Source: Methyloceanibacter methanicus
GTDB lineage: Bacteria; Pseudomonadota; Alphaproteobacteria; Rhizobiales; Methyloligellaceae
Direction: 5' to 3'
Length of the DNA stretch: 64,000 bases
Assembly: GCF_001723285.1 (NCBI RefSeq)
Contig: NZ_LPWG01000003.1
Coordinates: 62,001 to 126,000, forward strand
The notes beneath the pieces were generated by a model. That model had not been told where the DNA came from, searched no databases, and saw only the letters and a program-made list of their open reading frames with translations. Made by a program: the position numbers and the translations under genes. This document shows positions 47,054 through 57,079 of this stretch, one piece after another (position 1 is the stretch's first letter; every line of letters begins with the position of its first letter).

Positions 47054-48157
47054 ATGAACGTCCCGATGGGTCACAATGGTCCGCGCGAAAGCTCTGCTGA
47101 GCATGTGATGGACCGGATCGCGGAGCAGATCCTGGGAAACAGGCAAAACGGGACGGGCGATGCGGCGCGCCTCTTCGCATCGCCCCTCGCACGGCGCATC
47201 GCGCATGAGCGCGGCATCGACCTTGCCGCGCTGAAGGGCTCCGGCCCCCATGGCCGCATCGTCCTTGCCGACGTGGAACGGGCGGCGGCGCAAGCGCAAC
47301 CCGCAACACCGCGGCCCGCGCCGGAGACGGGCGGCGCCCCCGCGCAGCCTGAAGCTTCCGTCATGGAAGCCGCCGTCATGGGCGAACTGATGCACGCGCC
47401 GCCATCGGCGCCCGCACCCGGCCTGGCGCAACCCATGCCGGACAAGCAGATCCTCGCGCTCTACGAGCCCGGCAGTTACGAGATCGTGCCGCACGATACG
47501 ATGCGGCGCTTCATTGCCGAACGGCTCACCCTCGCCAAGCAGACCATCCCGCATTTCTATCTCAACATCGAATGCGAGCTGGATGCGCTGCTGGCGGCAC
47601 GGACGCGCCTCAACGGCATGGCGCCCCAGGACGGGCCGCGCGCCTTCAAGCTTTCGGTGAACGACTTCATCATCAAGGCCATGGCCATGGCGCTGCAAAC
47701 CGTACCGGCCGCCAACGCGACCTGGACGGAAGAGGGGATTCTGCGCCACCGCCCCTCGGATATCGCCGTGGCGGTCGCGCTCGAAGGGGGCGGCCTCTAT
47801 ACGCCGGTGATCCGCGATGCGGAGGTGAAGAGCCTGTCGGAGATCTCCAACGAGATGCGCGACCTCGCAGGCAGAGCCCGCTCCAAGCGCCTTGCGCCCC
47901 ACGAATATCAAGGCGGCGCGACGTCGATCTCCAATCTCGGCATGTACGGCATCGACAGCTTCGATGCGGTGATCAACCCGCCGCACAGCTCCATCCTGGC
48001 CATAGGGCGCGCGGAGAAGAAGCCCATCGTCAAGGACGACGCCATCAAGATCGCCACCATGATGGGCGCGACGCTCTCGTGCGATCATCGCGTCATCGAC
48101 GGCGCGCTGGGCGCCGAACTGCTCGCGGCCTTCAAGGCCTATCTCGAGACCCCGTGA
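47054..48157 (+). CDS. pdhC: Pyruvate dehydrogenase E2 (dihydrolipoyl acetyltransferase) without lipoyl domain
   Basis: Acetyltransferase core of the complex, 367 residues. The protein starts directly before the peripheral subunit-binding domain (residues 41-75, FASPLARRIAHERGIDLAAL). After a Pro/Ala linker comes the catalytic domain: RRFIAERLTLAKQTIPHFYL, KLSVNDFIIKAMAMAL, the catalytic SCDHRVIDGALGAELL. The N-terminal lipoyl domain found in nearly all E2 proteins is absent; about 80 residues and a linker are missing. The sequence upstream codes for another protein, so this is not a misplaced start. The lipoyl arm must come from PdhB or a gene elsewhere. Confidence 0.93.
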   Translation: MNVPMGHNGPRESSAEHVMDRIAEQILGNRQNGTGDAARLFASPLARRIAHERGIDLAALKGSGPHGRIVLADVERAAAQAQPATPRPAPETGGAPAQPEASVMEAAVMGELMHAPPSAPAPGLAQPMPDKQILALYEPGSYEIVPHDTMRRFIAERLTLAKQTIPHFYLNIECELDALLAARTRLNGMAPQDGPRAFKLSVNDFIIKAMAMALQTVPAANATWTEEGILRHRPSDIAVAVALEGGGLYTPVIRDAEVKSLSEISNEMRDLAGRARSKRLAPHEYQGGATSISNLGMYGIDSFDAVINPPHSSILAIGRAEKKPIVKDDAIKIATMMGATLSCDHRVIDGALGAELLAAFKAYLETP

Positions 48158-48223
48158 CCATGCTGGTCTAGCCGCTGCCCCAACCTCGCGAACCCAACCT
48201 GGCTTGTCCAACCTAGCGAATTC

Positions 48224-48814
48224 ATGGCGCTCGAACCCACATTCCGTCCGGCGACACGCGCCGATGCCGCCACACTCGCCGTGCTGATGGATATCGCAGG
48301 CGAAGGCGTGCCCAACAGGCTCTGGCTCGATATGGCGGGCCCGGGTCATTCGGCGCTCGAAGTCGGACGCGAACGGGCCCGGCGGGAGGAAGGCGGCTTC
48401 TCTTATCGCCACACGACCGTCGCCGAGATCGGCGATGAGATCGCCGCCTGCCTCATCGGCTACCGACTCGACGACCCCTACGATCTCACGGGTCTCGACG
48501 CGATGCCCGAACCATTCCGGCCGCTGCTGCGCCTGGAAGCCCAGGCGCCCGGCACGTGGTACGTCAACGTGCTGGCGACCTTCGCCGAGTATCGGGGGCA
48601 GGGCATCGGTGCGAAGCTCCTCGATATCGCGGGGACCCATGCCCGCGACGCAGGCGCCCCGGCCCCCAGCATCATCGTCGGCAGTTGGAATACCGGCGCC
48701 GAACGGCTCTACGCACGGGCCGGGTTTCAGACGGTGGCGCGTGAGCCCGCGACCCTGCCACCGGCCTATCCGCAGTCTGGGGACTGGCTCCTGATGATCG
48801 GACCGCGCACATGA
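48224..48814 (+). CDS. GNAT family N-acetyltransferase
   Basis: A 196-residue acetyl-CoA-dependent acyltransferase. The CoA-binding motif A is VLATFAEYRGQGIGAKLLDIA; the C-terminal SWNTGAERLYARAGF is typical of motif B. It lies 66 bases after pdhC and its stop overlaps the lpdA ATG by four bases, so it is part of the PDH operon. A protein-lysine or small-molecule substrate is possible; nothing in the sequence decides. Confidence 0.88.
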   Translation: MALEPTFRPATRADAATLAVLMDIAGEGVPNRLWLDMAGPGHSALEVGRERARREEGGFSYRHTTVAEIGDEIAACLIGYRLDDPYDLTGLDAMPEPFRPLLRLEAQAPGTWYVNVLATFAEYRGQGIGAKLLDIAGTHARDAGAPAPSIIVGSWNTGAERLYARAGFQTVAREPATLPPAYPQSGDWLLMIGPRT

Positions 48815-50220
48815 CGTCCGCCACGGACTTCGATCTCGTCGTCATCGGCGGCGGCCCCGGCGGCTACGTCGCGGCCATTCGCGCCGCACAGCTCGGCCTC
48901 CGGACGGCCGTGGTCGAGCGGGAACATCTCGGCGGCATCTGCCTGAACTGGGGCTGCATCCCCACCAAGGCCTTGCTGCGCACCTCCGAGCTCTACCGGC
49001 AGATCAAGGAGGCGGAAGCCTTTGGCCTGCGCGTCGACGGGGTCGGTTTCGACTTCGAACGGCTGGTCCGGCGCAGCCGCGACGTCGCCGGCAAGCTCGC
49101 ACGCGGCGTCGCCTATCTGATGAAGAAGAACAAGATCGCCGTGTTCGACGCCACCGGCCGGCTCGAAGGCCCCGGCCGCGTCGCGCTCGCAGGCCACGAC
49201 GGGACTACGCTGCCCTCGCTCACCGCCAGCCACATCATCGTCGCCACCGGCGCGCGCGCGCGCAGCCTGCCGGGGCTCGAGCCCGACGGGACGCGCATCT
49301 GGACCTACAAGGAGGCCATGGTGCCCGACCGCCTGCCGCAATCGCTGCTGGTGATCGGCTCCGGCGCGATCGGCATCGAGTTCGCAAGTTTCTATTCGGC
49401 CCTCGGCGCGGCGGTCACGGTCGTGGAGGTCCAGGACCGCATCTTGCCGGTCGAGGACGAGGAGATTTCGAAGCTCGCCCACACGGCGTTCGTGAAGCAG
49501 CGCCTCACCATCCATACGAGCGCGACGGTCGAACAGCTCCGCGACACCGAAACCGGCGTCTCGGCCCGGCTTCGGACCGCCGATGGAAACACGACCGAGA
49601 TGGCCGTGGAGCGCGTCATCCTGGCCGTCGGGATCACCGGCAACGTGGAAGGTCTCGGCCTCGAAGAACAGGGGGTCAAGATCGACCGGGGCCACATCGT
49701 CGTCGATGCGTGGTGCCGCACGGGCGTGCCCGGACTCTACGCCATCGGCGATGTGGTGGGACCGCCCTGGCTCGCTCATAAGGCCATGCACGAGGGCGTC
49801 CTGTGCGTGGAGAAGATCGCGGGCGCGAAGGCGGTCCATCCGCTCGATCCGGCAAGCGTGCCGGGCTGCACCTATTGCACGCCGCAGATCGCGAGCCTCG
49901 GGCTCACCGAGCGGGCGGCGCGCGAGGCGGGCTACGAGCTCAAAATCGGCCGTTATCCGTATGCCGCCAACGGCAAGGCGATTGCCCTCGGCGAGACCGA
50001 CGGTCTCGTCAAAACCATTTTCGATGCGAAGACCGGCGCGTTGCTGGGTGCCCATATGATCGGGGCGGAGGTGACGGAACTTATTCAAGGGTTCGCCATC
50101 GGCAAGACCCTCGAGACCACCGAGGCCGAACTCATGGCCACGATCTTTCCACATCCGACATTATCGGAGATGATGCACGAGTCGGTGCTCGATGCGTTCG
50201 GACGGGCCTTGCATATCTGA
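48811..50220 (+). CDS. lpdA: Dihydrolipoyl dehydrogenase (E3)
   Basis: FAD enzyme that reoxidises dihydrolipoyl groups with NAD, 469 residues. FAD loop VIGGGPGGYVAAIRAAQLG, redox-active disulfide in GGICLNWGCIPTKAL, NAD loop VIGSGAIGIEFASFY, second FAD motif GLYAIGDVVGPP, and the catalytic His-Glu in HPTLSEMMHES. Intact. Last enzyme of the PDH operon. Confidence 0.97.
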   Translation: MTSATDFDLVVIGGGPGGYVAAIRAAQLGLRTAVVEREHLGGICLNWGCIPTKALLRTSELYRQIKEAEAFGLRVDGVGFDFERLVRRSRDVAGKLARGVAYLMKKNKIAVFDATGRLEGPGRVALAGHDGTTLPSLTASHIIVATGARARSLPGLEPDGTRIWTYKEAMVPDRLPQSLLVIGSGAIGIEFASFYSALGAAVTVVEVQDRILPVEDEEISKLAHTAFVKQRLTIHTSATVEQLRDTETGVSARLRTADGNTTEMAVERVILAVGITGNVEGLGLEEQGVKIDRGHIVVDAWCRTGVPGLYAIGDVVGPPWLAHKAMHEGVLCVEKIAGAKAVHPLDPASVPGCTYCTPQIASLGLTERAAREAGYELKIGRYPYAANGKAIALGETDGLVKTIFDAKTGALLGAHMIGAEVTELIQGFAIGKTLETTEAELMATIFPHPTLSEMMHESVLDAFGRALHI

Positions 50221-50244
50221 ACGCGGCCATATCTGAACGCGGCC
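50213..50244. repeat. 16-bp perfect tandem duplication at the lpdA stop
   Basis: ATATCTGAACGCGGCC occurs twice in a row (50213-50228 and 50229-50244). The first copy contains the lpdA TGA. A recent small duplication; no function suggested. Confidence 0.85.
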
Positions 50245-50317
50245 GAAGAGACGCGCCGATGCGATAGGCGGTTAGACGCCAGACCAAGATAGCCAGACCA
50301 ACGATAGGAGACCTCAA

Positions 50318-50551
50318 ATGTCGCTCATTATCTTCCTGGTGGTCGGCCTGATCGCCGGCGTACTCGCCTCGTATTTGATGGGGCGGAAAAACGACCTTCT
50401 CACCAATCTGCTGATCGGCGTGGTCGGCGCGGTCGTCGGCGGCCTGCTGGGCGGGCTGATCGGCATCAACGCATCGAACATCATCGGCCAAATCATCATC
50501 GCGACCGCCGGCGCGGTCTTGTGTATTTGGCTTTGGCAGCGGATGCGTTAG
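50318..50551 (+). CDS. GlsB/YeaQ/YmgE family membrane protein
   Basis: A 77-residue, almost wholly hydrophobic protein with three membrane helices and glycine-rich packing (GVVGAVVGGLLGGLIG), typical of the transglycosylase-associated (YeaQ/YmgE) family. TAGGAGA at 50305-50311 precedes the ATG. First of a tandem pair. Family members are linked to stress in other bacteria; the function is unproven. Confidence 0.85.
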   Translation: MSLIIFLVVGLIAGVLASYLMGRKNDLLTNLLIGVVGAVVGGLLGGLIGINASNIIGQIIIATAGAVLCIWLWQRMR

Positions 50552-50587
50552 GGTCGGCGCGGCCTGACAGCAAAAAGGGAGGCTAGC

Positions 50588-50857
50588 ATGGAAGCTCACG
50601 GGTTGTTCTCGATGCCGGGCGTCGGATTCATCGGCATGATCATCATCGGCATTCTCGCCGGTTACATTGCCGAGAAGATCACGGCCAGCGATCACGGCCT
50701 CTTCACCAATTTTCTGGTCGGTATCGCCGGTTCGTTTCTCGGCGGCACGCTCGCGCGGGTCGTGGGCGTCGAGTTCTACGGATGGCTGGGTAACCTCATC
50801 GTCGCCTCGATCGGCGCGGTCATCGTCATTTGGCTTTGGCGCAAGATCAATCCATAG
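50588..50857 (+). CDS. GlsB/YeaQ/YmgE family membrane protein, second copy
   Basis: An 89-residue paralogue of the preceding gene with the same three-helix plan: GFIGMIIIGILAGYIAEKI, FLVGIAGSFLGGTLARVVG and a final helix ending IWLWRKINP, compare IWLWQRMR in the first copy. GGGAGG at 50577-50582. The two probably arose by duplication, 36 bases apart, but have diverged well. Confidence 0.85.
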   Translation: MEAHGLFSMPGVGFIGMIIIGILAGYIAEKITASDHGLFTNFLVGIAGSFLGGTLARVVGVEFYGWLGNLIVASIGAVIVIWLWRKINP

Positions 50858-50893
50858 CAAAGATCGCCAAGGCTCAGATCAACAAGTTCACGC

Positions 50894-51862
50894 ATGGTCA
50901 CACTGCTGAATTCCGTTCAAGGACCTGATAAAAGGCTGCGCCATCCCGAGAAGGCACGGCTGCCCGATACGCCTGCGATGCGCAAACCGGCGTGGATTCG
51001 CGTCAAGGCACCCGCAACCCAGACCTTCGAGGGCACGCGGACGACGCTGCGCCGTCACGGTCTCCATACGGTCTGCGAGGAGGCGGCCTGTCCGAATATC
51101 GGAGAGTGCTGGTCGAAACGGCACGCCACCGTGATGATCATGGGCGACGCGTGCACGCGCGCATGCGCCTTCTGCAACGTCGCGACCGGCAAGCCGGCCC
51201 ATCTCGATCCGGACGAGCCTGCGCGCACGGCCGCCGCCATCGCGGATCTCGACCTGACCCACGTGGTCGTGACCTCCGTCGACCGGGACGACCTCGCCGA
51301 TGGCGGGGCCGCGCATTTCGCGCAGACCATCATTGCCATCAGACGGGCCGCGCCCAAGACCACCATCGAAGTGCTGACCCCGGACTTCATGCGCAAGGAG
51401 GGGGCGCTTGAGGTGGTGCTGGAGGCAGGCCCGGACGTGTTCAACCACAATGTCGAGACGGTGCCCTCGCTCTACCGGCGCATTCGGCCCGGGGCGAACT
51501 TTGCGCACTCCGTCACGTTGTTGAGGGACGCGAAGCGTCTCGATCCGGCGGTCTTCACGAAGTCGGGGATCATGATCGGTCTCGGCGAGACGGACGATGA
51601 GGTCGAAAGCCTGATGGATGATCTGCGCGCGGCCGATGTCGACTTCCTCACCATTGGGCAATATTTGCAGCCGACCCGCAAACACGCCGCGATCACGCGC
51701 TTCGTCACGCCGGAACGCTTTGCGGAGTACAAGCGCGTCGGCGAAGCCAAGGGCTTTCTGCTCGTTGCGTCCACGCCGCTGACCCGCTCGTCCTATCATG
51801 CGGGGGAAGACTTCGAACGCCTGAAAGCGGCGCGGCTCGCGAGCTCCGCGCTTAAGGTCTAA
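50894..51862 (+). CDS. lipA: Lipoyl synthase
   Basis: Radical SAM enzyme that inserts two sulfurs into protein-bound octanoate to make lipoyl groups, 322 residues. The auxiliary cluster motif [12 protein letters not shown] and the radical SAM motif CTRACAFC are complete, and the C-terminal [10 protein letters not shown] supplies the Ser ligand. Directly downstream of the PDH genes, whose lipoyl domain is its substrate. The octanoyltransferase LipB is not in the window. Confidence 0.97.
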   Translation: MVTLLNSVQGPDKRLRHPEKARLPDTPAMRKPAWIRVKAPATQTFEGTRTTLRRHGLHTVCEEAACPNIGECWSKRHATVMIMGDACTRACAFCNVATGKPAHLDPDEPARTAAAIADLDLTHVVVTSVDRDDLADGGAAHFAQTIIAIRRAAPKTTIEVLTPDFMRKEGALEVVLEAGPDVFNHNVETVPSLYRRIRPGANFAHSVTLLRDAKRLDPAVFTKSGIMIGLGETDDEVESLMDDLRAADVDFLTIGQYLQPTRKHAAITRFVTPERFAEYKRVGEAKGFLLVASTPLTRSSYHAGEDFERLKAARLASSALKV

Positions 51863-51871
51863 ACCGCCACG

Positions 51872-52342
51872 ATGCAGACTTTCGAAACCCGGCATCCCGT
51901 CGCCCACGCGGCCGACGACATGTATGCGCTCGTCGCCAATGTGGAGGACTATCCGAAGTTCCTGCCGCTTTGCGAGGCGCTCACCGTCGTTCGCCGCGAG
52001 ACCATCGACAGCAAAGAGATTCTGACCGCAAACATGGAGGTCGGCTACAAGCTGATCCGGGAGCGATTCACCAGCCGGGTGACGCTCGATCCGGCGGCGC
52101 GGTCGATCCTCGTCGAATATGTCGACGGGCCGTTCAAGCATCTGGAAAATCGCTGGTGCTTCGAACCGCGCGGCACCGGCGGCTCGGAGATCGACTTCTT
52201 CATCGCCTACGAGTTCCGCTCGCGCATGTTCGAGCGCCTGGTCGGCGGACTCTTCGACAAGGCGGTTCGGAAGTACACGGACGCATTCGAAGCGCGCGCC
52301 GATCAAGTCTATGGCGCGAAGCGCGCGGCGCTCACCACCTGA
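51872..52342 (+). CDS. RatA/COQ10 family START-domain protein
   Basis: A 156-residue polyketide cyclase/START-like protein. N-terminal ETRHPVAHAADDMYALVANVEDYPKFLPLCEAL and the central FKHLENRWCFEP are typical of the COQ10/RatA family, which binds ubiquinone or related lipids; the E. coli member was described as a ribosome association toxin. Nine bases after lipA, the usual neighbour in Hyphomicrobiales. Confidence 0.9.
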   Translation: MQTFETRHPVAHAADDMYALVANVEDYPKFLPLCEALTVVRRETIDSKEILTANMEVGYKLIRERFTSRVTLDPAARSILVEYVDGPFKHLENRWCFEPRGTGGSEIDFFIAYEFRSRMFERLVGGLFDKAVRKYTDAFEARADQVYGAKRAALTT

Positions 52343-52360
52343 GAAGACACAGAGCGGACG

Positions 52361-52864
52361 TTAGGCGAGGGCGCGCAACATCAAAAGCGCGCATTCCACG
52401 CTGCGCCGGCGCACCTCCTCACGGCCGAGATCGCCAAACGCCATGCATTGATGCCGCATCGGCAGGTCGCGGCGTCCGGCCGCGAAGTGAACGAGGCCGA
52501 CCGGCTTGTCCACACTGCCGCCGCCTGGCCCCGCGATGCCGGTGACGGCCACGGCCAGCGTGGCATTGCTGTGAGTCAACGCGCCGCCGGCCATGGAGCG
52601 AGCAACCTCCTCGCTCACCGCGCCGTGCTTCTCGATCATCCAGAAGGGGACACCGAGCATTTCGGACTTTGCCGTGTTGGTGTAGGTGACGAAGCCGCGA
52701 TCGAACACATCCGAGGATCCCGGAACCGACGTCAGCGCGGCCGAAACCAGCCCGCCCGTGCAGGACTCGGCCGTGGCGATCAGATCGCTGTGCGCCCGCG
52801 CGGCGGCGAGCACCCCCGCCGCCAAGACCGACAGCGGATCGGACGTTTGGCCGCCGCCGCTCAT
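52361..52864 (-). CDS. pncC: Nicotinamide-nucleotide amidohydrolase (CinA C-terminal domain)
   Basis: Deamidates NMN in the pyridine nucleotide cycle, 167 residues. TAESCTGGLVSAALTSVPGSS with the catalytic Ser, and AVTGIAGPGGGSVDKPVGLV define the CinA C-terminal domain; the N-terminal COG1058 domain is not present. The ATG overlaps the ispDF stop by four bases. Convergent with the START gene, 18 bases apart. Confidence 0.94.
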   Translation of the reverse strand: MSGGGQTSDPLSVLAAGVLAAARAHSDLIATAESCTGGLVSAALTSVPGSSDVFDRGFVTYTNTAKSEMLGVPFWMIEKHGAVSEEVARSMAGGALTHSNATLAVAVTGIAGPGGGSVDKPVGLVHFAAGRRDLPMRHQCMAFGDLGREEVRRRSVECALLMLRALA

Positions 52865-54039
52865 GGCAGCGTGACCGTCGCCGTGGCCATGGCCGCGATG
52901 CCTTCCTCGCGGCCGACGAAACCAAGCTGCTCGTTCGTGGTGGCCTTCACGCTGACCTGGGACAGGTTCAGACCCAGAATGTCCGCGATCGTCCCGCGCA
53001 TGGCATCCCGGTGGGGACCAATCTTCGGCGTCTCGCAGATCAGCGTCACATCAGCATGCATAATCGTGCCGCCCAGCGCCACGATCCGTTCGCCCGCGTC
53101 TCTCAGGAACACGTCGGAACTGGCGCCCCGCCAACGGGCATCGGACGGGGGGAAATGCGCTCCGATATCGCCGTCGGCGATCGTGCCGAGCAGAGCATCC
53201 GTCAGCGCGTGCAGGCCCACATCCGCATCGCTGTGTCCGAGCAGCGTTCGTGTATGGGGAATGCGCACGCCGCAAAGCGTGACCGCATCGCCCGGCCCGA
53301 GCCGGTGAACGTCATAGCCGGATCCCACGCGCACGGTTCCCGCAGGCGCACCGCCTTGCTGCATCAATCGATCGGCGATCATCAAGTCCTCCGCCGTGGT
53401 CAACTTGCGATTGTCTTCGGACCCTTCGACGATCGCCACGTTCAGTCCAAACCACTCGGCCACCGACGTATCGTCCGTGAACTCGAGTGTCGAATCGCGC
53501 GCCGCCGCCCGATGTGCCGTCAGGATCGACTGGAAGTCGAAACCTTGCGGCGTTTGGGCCCGGAACAGGCCCGCGCGCGCGACCGTTCCCGCCACGCGCC
53601 CATTGGTCTCGCGCTTCAGCGTGTCCGTCACCGGCACACAGGGCAGGGCACCGGGACTTGTGGCAAGGGCGTCGATCACCCGGGTAATCAGCGCCGAATC
53701 GGCAAAGGGGCGCGCCGCGTCGTGGATCAGAACCCGGGCGGGAGCGTCGCCGGCCAGCGCCTCCAGCCCCAGGCGAACGCTGTCCTGACGCCGGCGCGCA
53801 CCCATCACCGCGGGCAGGAGGTCTGCCGCGAACGGCGCGCTGGCCGCGCCGTAGAGCGCCATATCGTCCGGATGGATGACGACCAGAATGTCGCTCACGC
53901 CGGGATGGGAGGCAAAGGCCGAAAGCGTGCGGCTCAGCATGGGTACGCCGCCGACCTCGCAATACTGTTTGGGCTGCGAGGCCTCGGTCGCGGCACGAGC
54001 CCCGCGCCCGGCGGCCACGATCAGGGCTGCAACACTCAC
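52861..54039 (-). CDS. ispDF: Bifunctional IspD/IspF enzyme of the MEP pathway
   Basis: Fusion of MEP cytidylyltransferase and MEcPP synthase, 392 residues from the GTG at 54039 (GGGGG upstream). The IspD half (to about residue 225) opens VAALIVAAGRG with PKQY and has VLIHDAARPF. The IspF half begins VRVGSGYDVHRL with metal-binding Asp/His and has LLGHSDADVGLHALTDALLG. The fusion is widespread in alphaproteobacteria. Works with Dxr encoded at 6799-7989. Confidence 0.96.
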   Translation of the reverse strand: MSVAALIVAAGRGARAATEASQPKQYCEVGGVPMLSRTLSAFASHPGVSDILVVIHPDDMALYGAASAPFAADLLPAVMGARRRQDSVRLGLEALAGDAPARVLIHDAARPFADSALITRVIDALATSPGALPCVPVTDTLKRETNGRVAGTVARAGLFRAQTPQGFDFQSILTAHRAAARDSTLEFTDDTSVAEWFGLNVAIVEGSEDNRKLTTAEDLMIADRLMQQGGAPAGTVRVGSGYDVHRLGPGDAVTLCGVRIPHTRTLLGHSDADVGLHALTDALLGTIADGDIGAHFPPSDARWRGASSDVFLRDAGERIVALGGTIMHADVTLICETPKIGPHRDAMRGTIADILGLNLSQVSVKATTNEQLGFVGREEGIAAMATATVTLP

Positions 54040-54246
54040 GGAAATTGCCCCCGATCGCTGCAACAAGCCTGCCCATTCCCAGGGCTAAGCCCCTGAGTCT
54101 TATACGTGTTGCACTGCGGCATATCGAATATTGCCCCCAACTCAAAAGCCACGTATGTTGCCCAATAATAGTTCATGACTCGTTCGTGCTTATATTTTAT
54201 GCACGTACCGTTTGGCCACCGGAAAGAGGCCGCGAGGATATAGGTA

Positions 54247-55413
54247 TTGGCGCTCTCGACCAAAACATCAGGGGCGAGTCTAGGGGCAAAAGGTATTCCA
54301 TGCGACGCGCTCGTCGACGCCCTCCCGCATCCGCTGCTGGTGATCGGCAAAGGCCTCGCGATCGAGTATGTGAACACCGCCGCTGAGGACTTCTTTCAGA
54401 TGAGCGCCGGCGTGCTGTGCCGGCACAGCCTGCCGGACGTCGTCGCCTTCGGCTGTCCGCTCGTCGCACTCGTCGAACAGGTTCAGCGCAACGGCACCAC
54501 CGTCAACGAATACGGCGTGGAGCTGAGTTCGTTCCGCTTCGAGTCGACAAAGCTCGTGGATCTTTACGGCGGTCCGGTGCCGGTCCCGAATAGCGGTGTG
54601 ATGGTCATGATCCAACAGCGCAGCATGGCCCAAATGATCGAGCGCCAACTCACCCATCGCGGCGCGGCGCGGTCCGTCTCCGGCCTTGCCGCGGTTCTGG
54701 CGCATGAAATCAAGAACCCGCTGTCGGGCATACGCGGCGCGGCGCAGCTTCTCGAAGGCGAGTGCAACGAATCCGACCGTACACTGACGCAATTGATCTG
54801 CTCGGAGTCGGACCGGATCTGCAAGCTCGTCGACCGCATGGAAATCTTCGGGGACGAGCGGCCGCTCCAACGCGAGCCGGTGAATATTCACGACGTTCTC
54901 GACCATGTGAAGCAGGTGGCTTCGACGGGCTTCGCCAGCAACATCAAGATCGTCGAGAACTACGATCCCTCGCTCCCGCCGGTCCCGGGGAGCCGCGACA
55001 AGCTCGTCCAGGTGTTCTTGAACCTCGTCAAGAACGCGGCCGAGGCGATCGGAGACCAGCGAAACGACGGCCAGATCACCCTGTCGACGGCGTTCCGGCC
55101 CGGCGTCAGGCTTTCGGTTCCCGGTAGCCAGGCCCGCGTGAGCCTGCCACTCGAGATCGCCGTCGAGGACAATGGCAGCGGGGTGCCCGCCGATCTGATC
55201 CAGCACCTGTTCGATCCGTTTGTGTCCACGAAACCGTCGGGGACCGGTCTTGGCCTTGCCTTGGTCGCCAAGATCATCGGCGACCATGGCGGCATCATCG
55301 AATGCGATTCCCGGCCGCGCTACACGGTGTTCCGCGCGCTGATGCCGATGGCGAGCGGTGACGGCACGACCAAGACGGCCAAGACGGCAAAACCCAACGA
55401 AGCAGAGACCTAA
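54247..55413 (+). CDS. ntrB: Nitrogen regulation sensor histidine kinase NtrB
   Basis: Cytosolic kinase that phosphorylates NtrC under nitrogen limitation, normally under PII control, 388 residues. A PAS-like N-terminus ([21 protein letters not shown]), H box [16 protein letters not shown] box [14 protein letters not shown] boxes VEDNGSGVP and GTGLGLALV. The start is taken at TTG 54247 behind an AGGATATAGG sequence; no ATG lies near. The 207 bases upstream to ispDF are AT-rich and probably hold its promoter. The dusB gene that often precedes ntrB is absent. Confidence 0.94.
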   Translation: MALSTKTSGASLGAKGIPCDALVDALPHPLLVIGKGLAIEYVNTAAEDFFQMSAGVLCRHSLPDVVAFGCPLVALVEQVQRNGTTVNEYGVELSSFRFESTKLVDLYGGPVPVPNSGVMVMIQQRSMAQMIERQLTHRGAARSVSGLAAVLAHEIKNPLSGIRGAAQLLEGECNESDRTLTQLICSESDRICKLVDRMEIFGDERPLQREPVNIHDVLDHVKQVASTGFASNIKIVENYDPSLPPVPGSRDKLVQVFLNLVKNAAEAIGDQRNDGQITLSTAFRPGVRLSVPGSQARVSLPLEIAVEDNGSGVPADLIQHLFDPFVSTKPSGTGLGLALVAKIIGDHGGIIECDSRPRYTVFRALMPMASGDGTTKTAKTAKPNEAET

Positions 55414-55428
55414 GAGACAGACCGAAGT

Positions 55429-56874
<1,446 letters not shown>

Positions 56875-57079
56875 GCCCTGGTCAGACCCAGGCACCGCCC
56901 CCATATTGGCCCCATGCGCGCGCTCCGGGGTGGGGGCCGCGCCACACCGTAACCGCCACGTCGCCTGTCGCCAAAGCGCCACAATGTGATCTTATTGCAT
57001 CATATTTGTGGTCAATATGCCGCATCGATGAGAGTCGGCTCGAAGCTGACGTCCGACTTGAGAGGGAGAGCAGCACGCT
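56875..57079 (+). promoter_or_regulatory. ntrC-ntrY intergenic region
   Basis: The first part is GC-rich with short hairpins: CCTGG/CCAGG right after ntrC, and GGCCCC/GGGGCC around 56914-56942. These may terminate ntrBC transcription. The second part, about 56985-57035, turns AT-rich (TTATTGCATCATATTTGTGG) and probably holds the ntrY promoter, although no hexamer pair is convincing. Confidence 0.3.

Noticed and set aside
46817..48640. Antisense open frame opposite pdhC and the GNAT gene (607 codons)
   Set aside because: Same explanation: a shadow of coding sequence on the plus strand, no recognisable domain.
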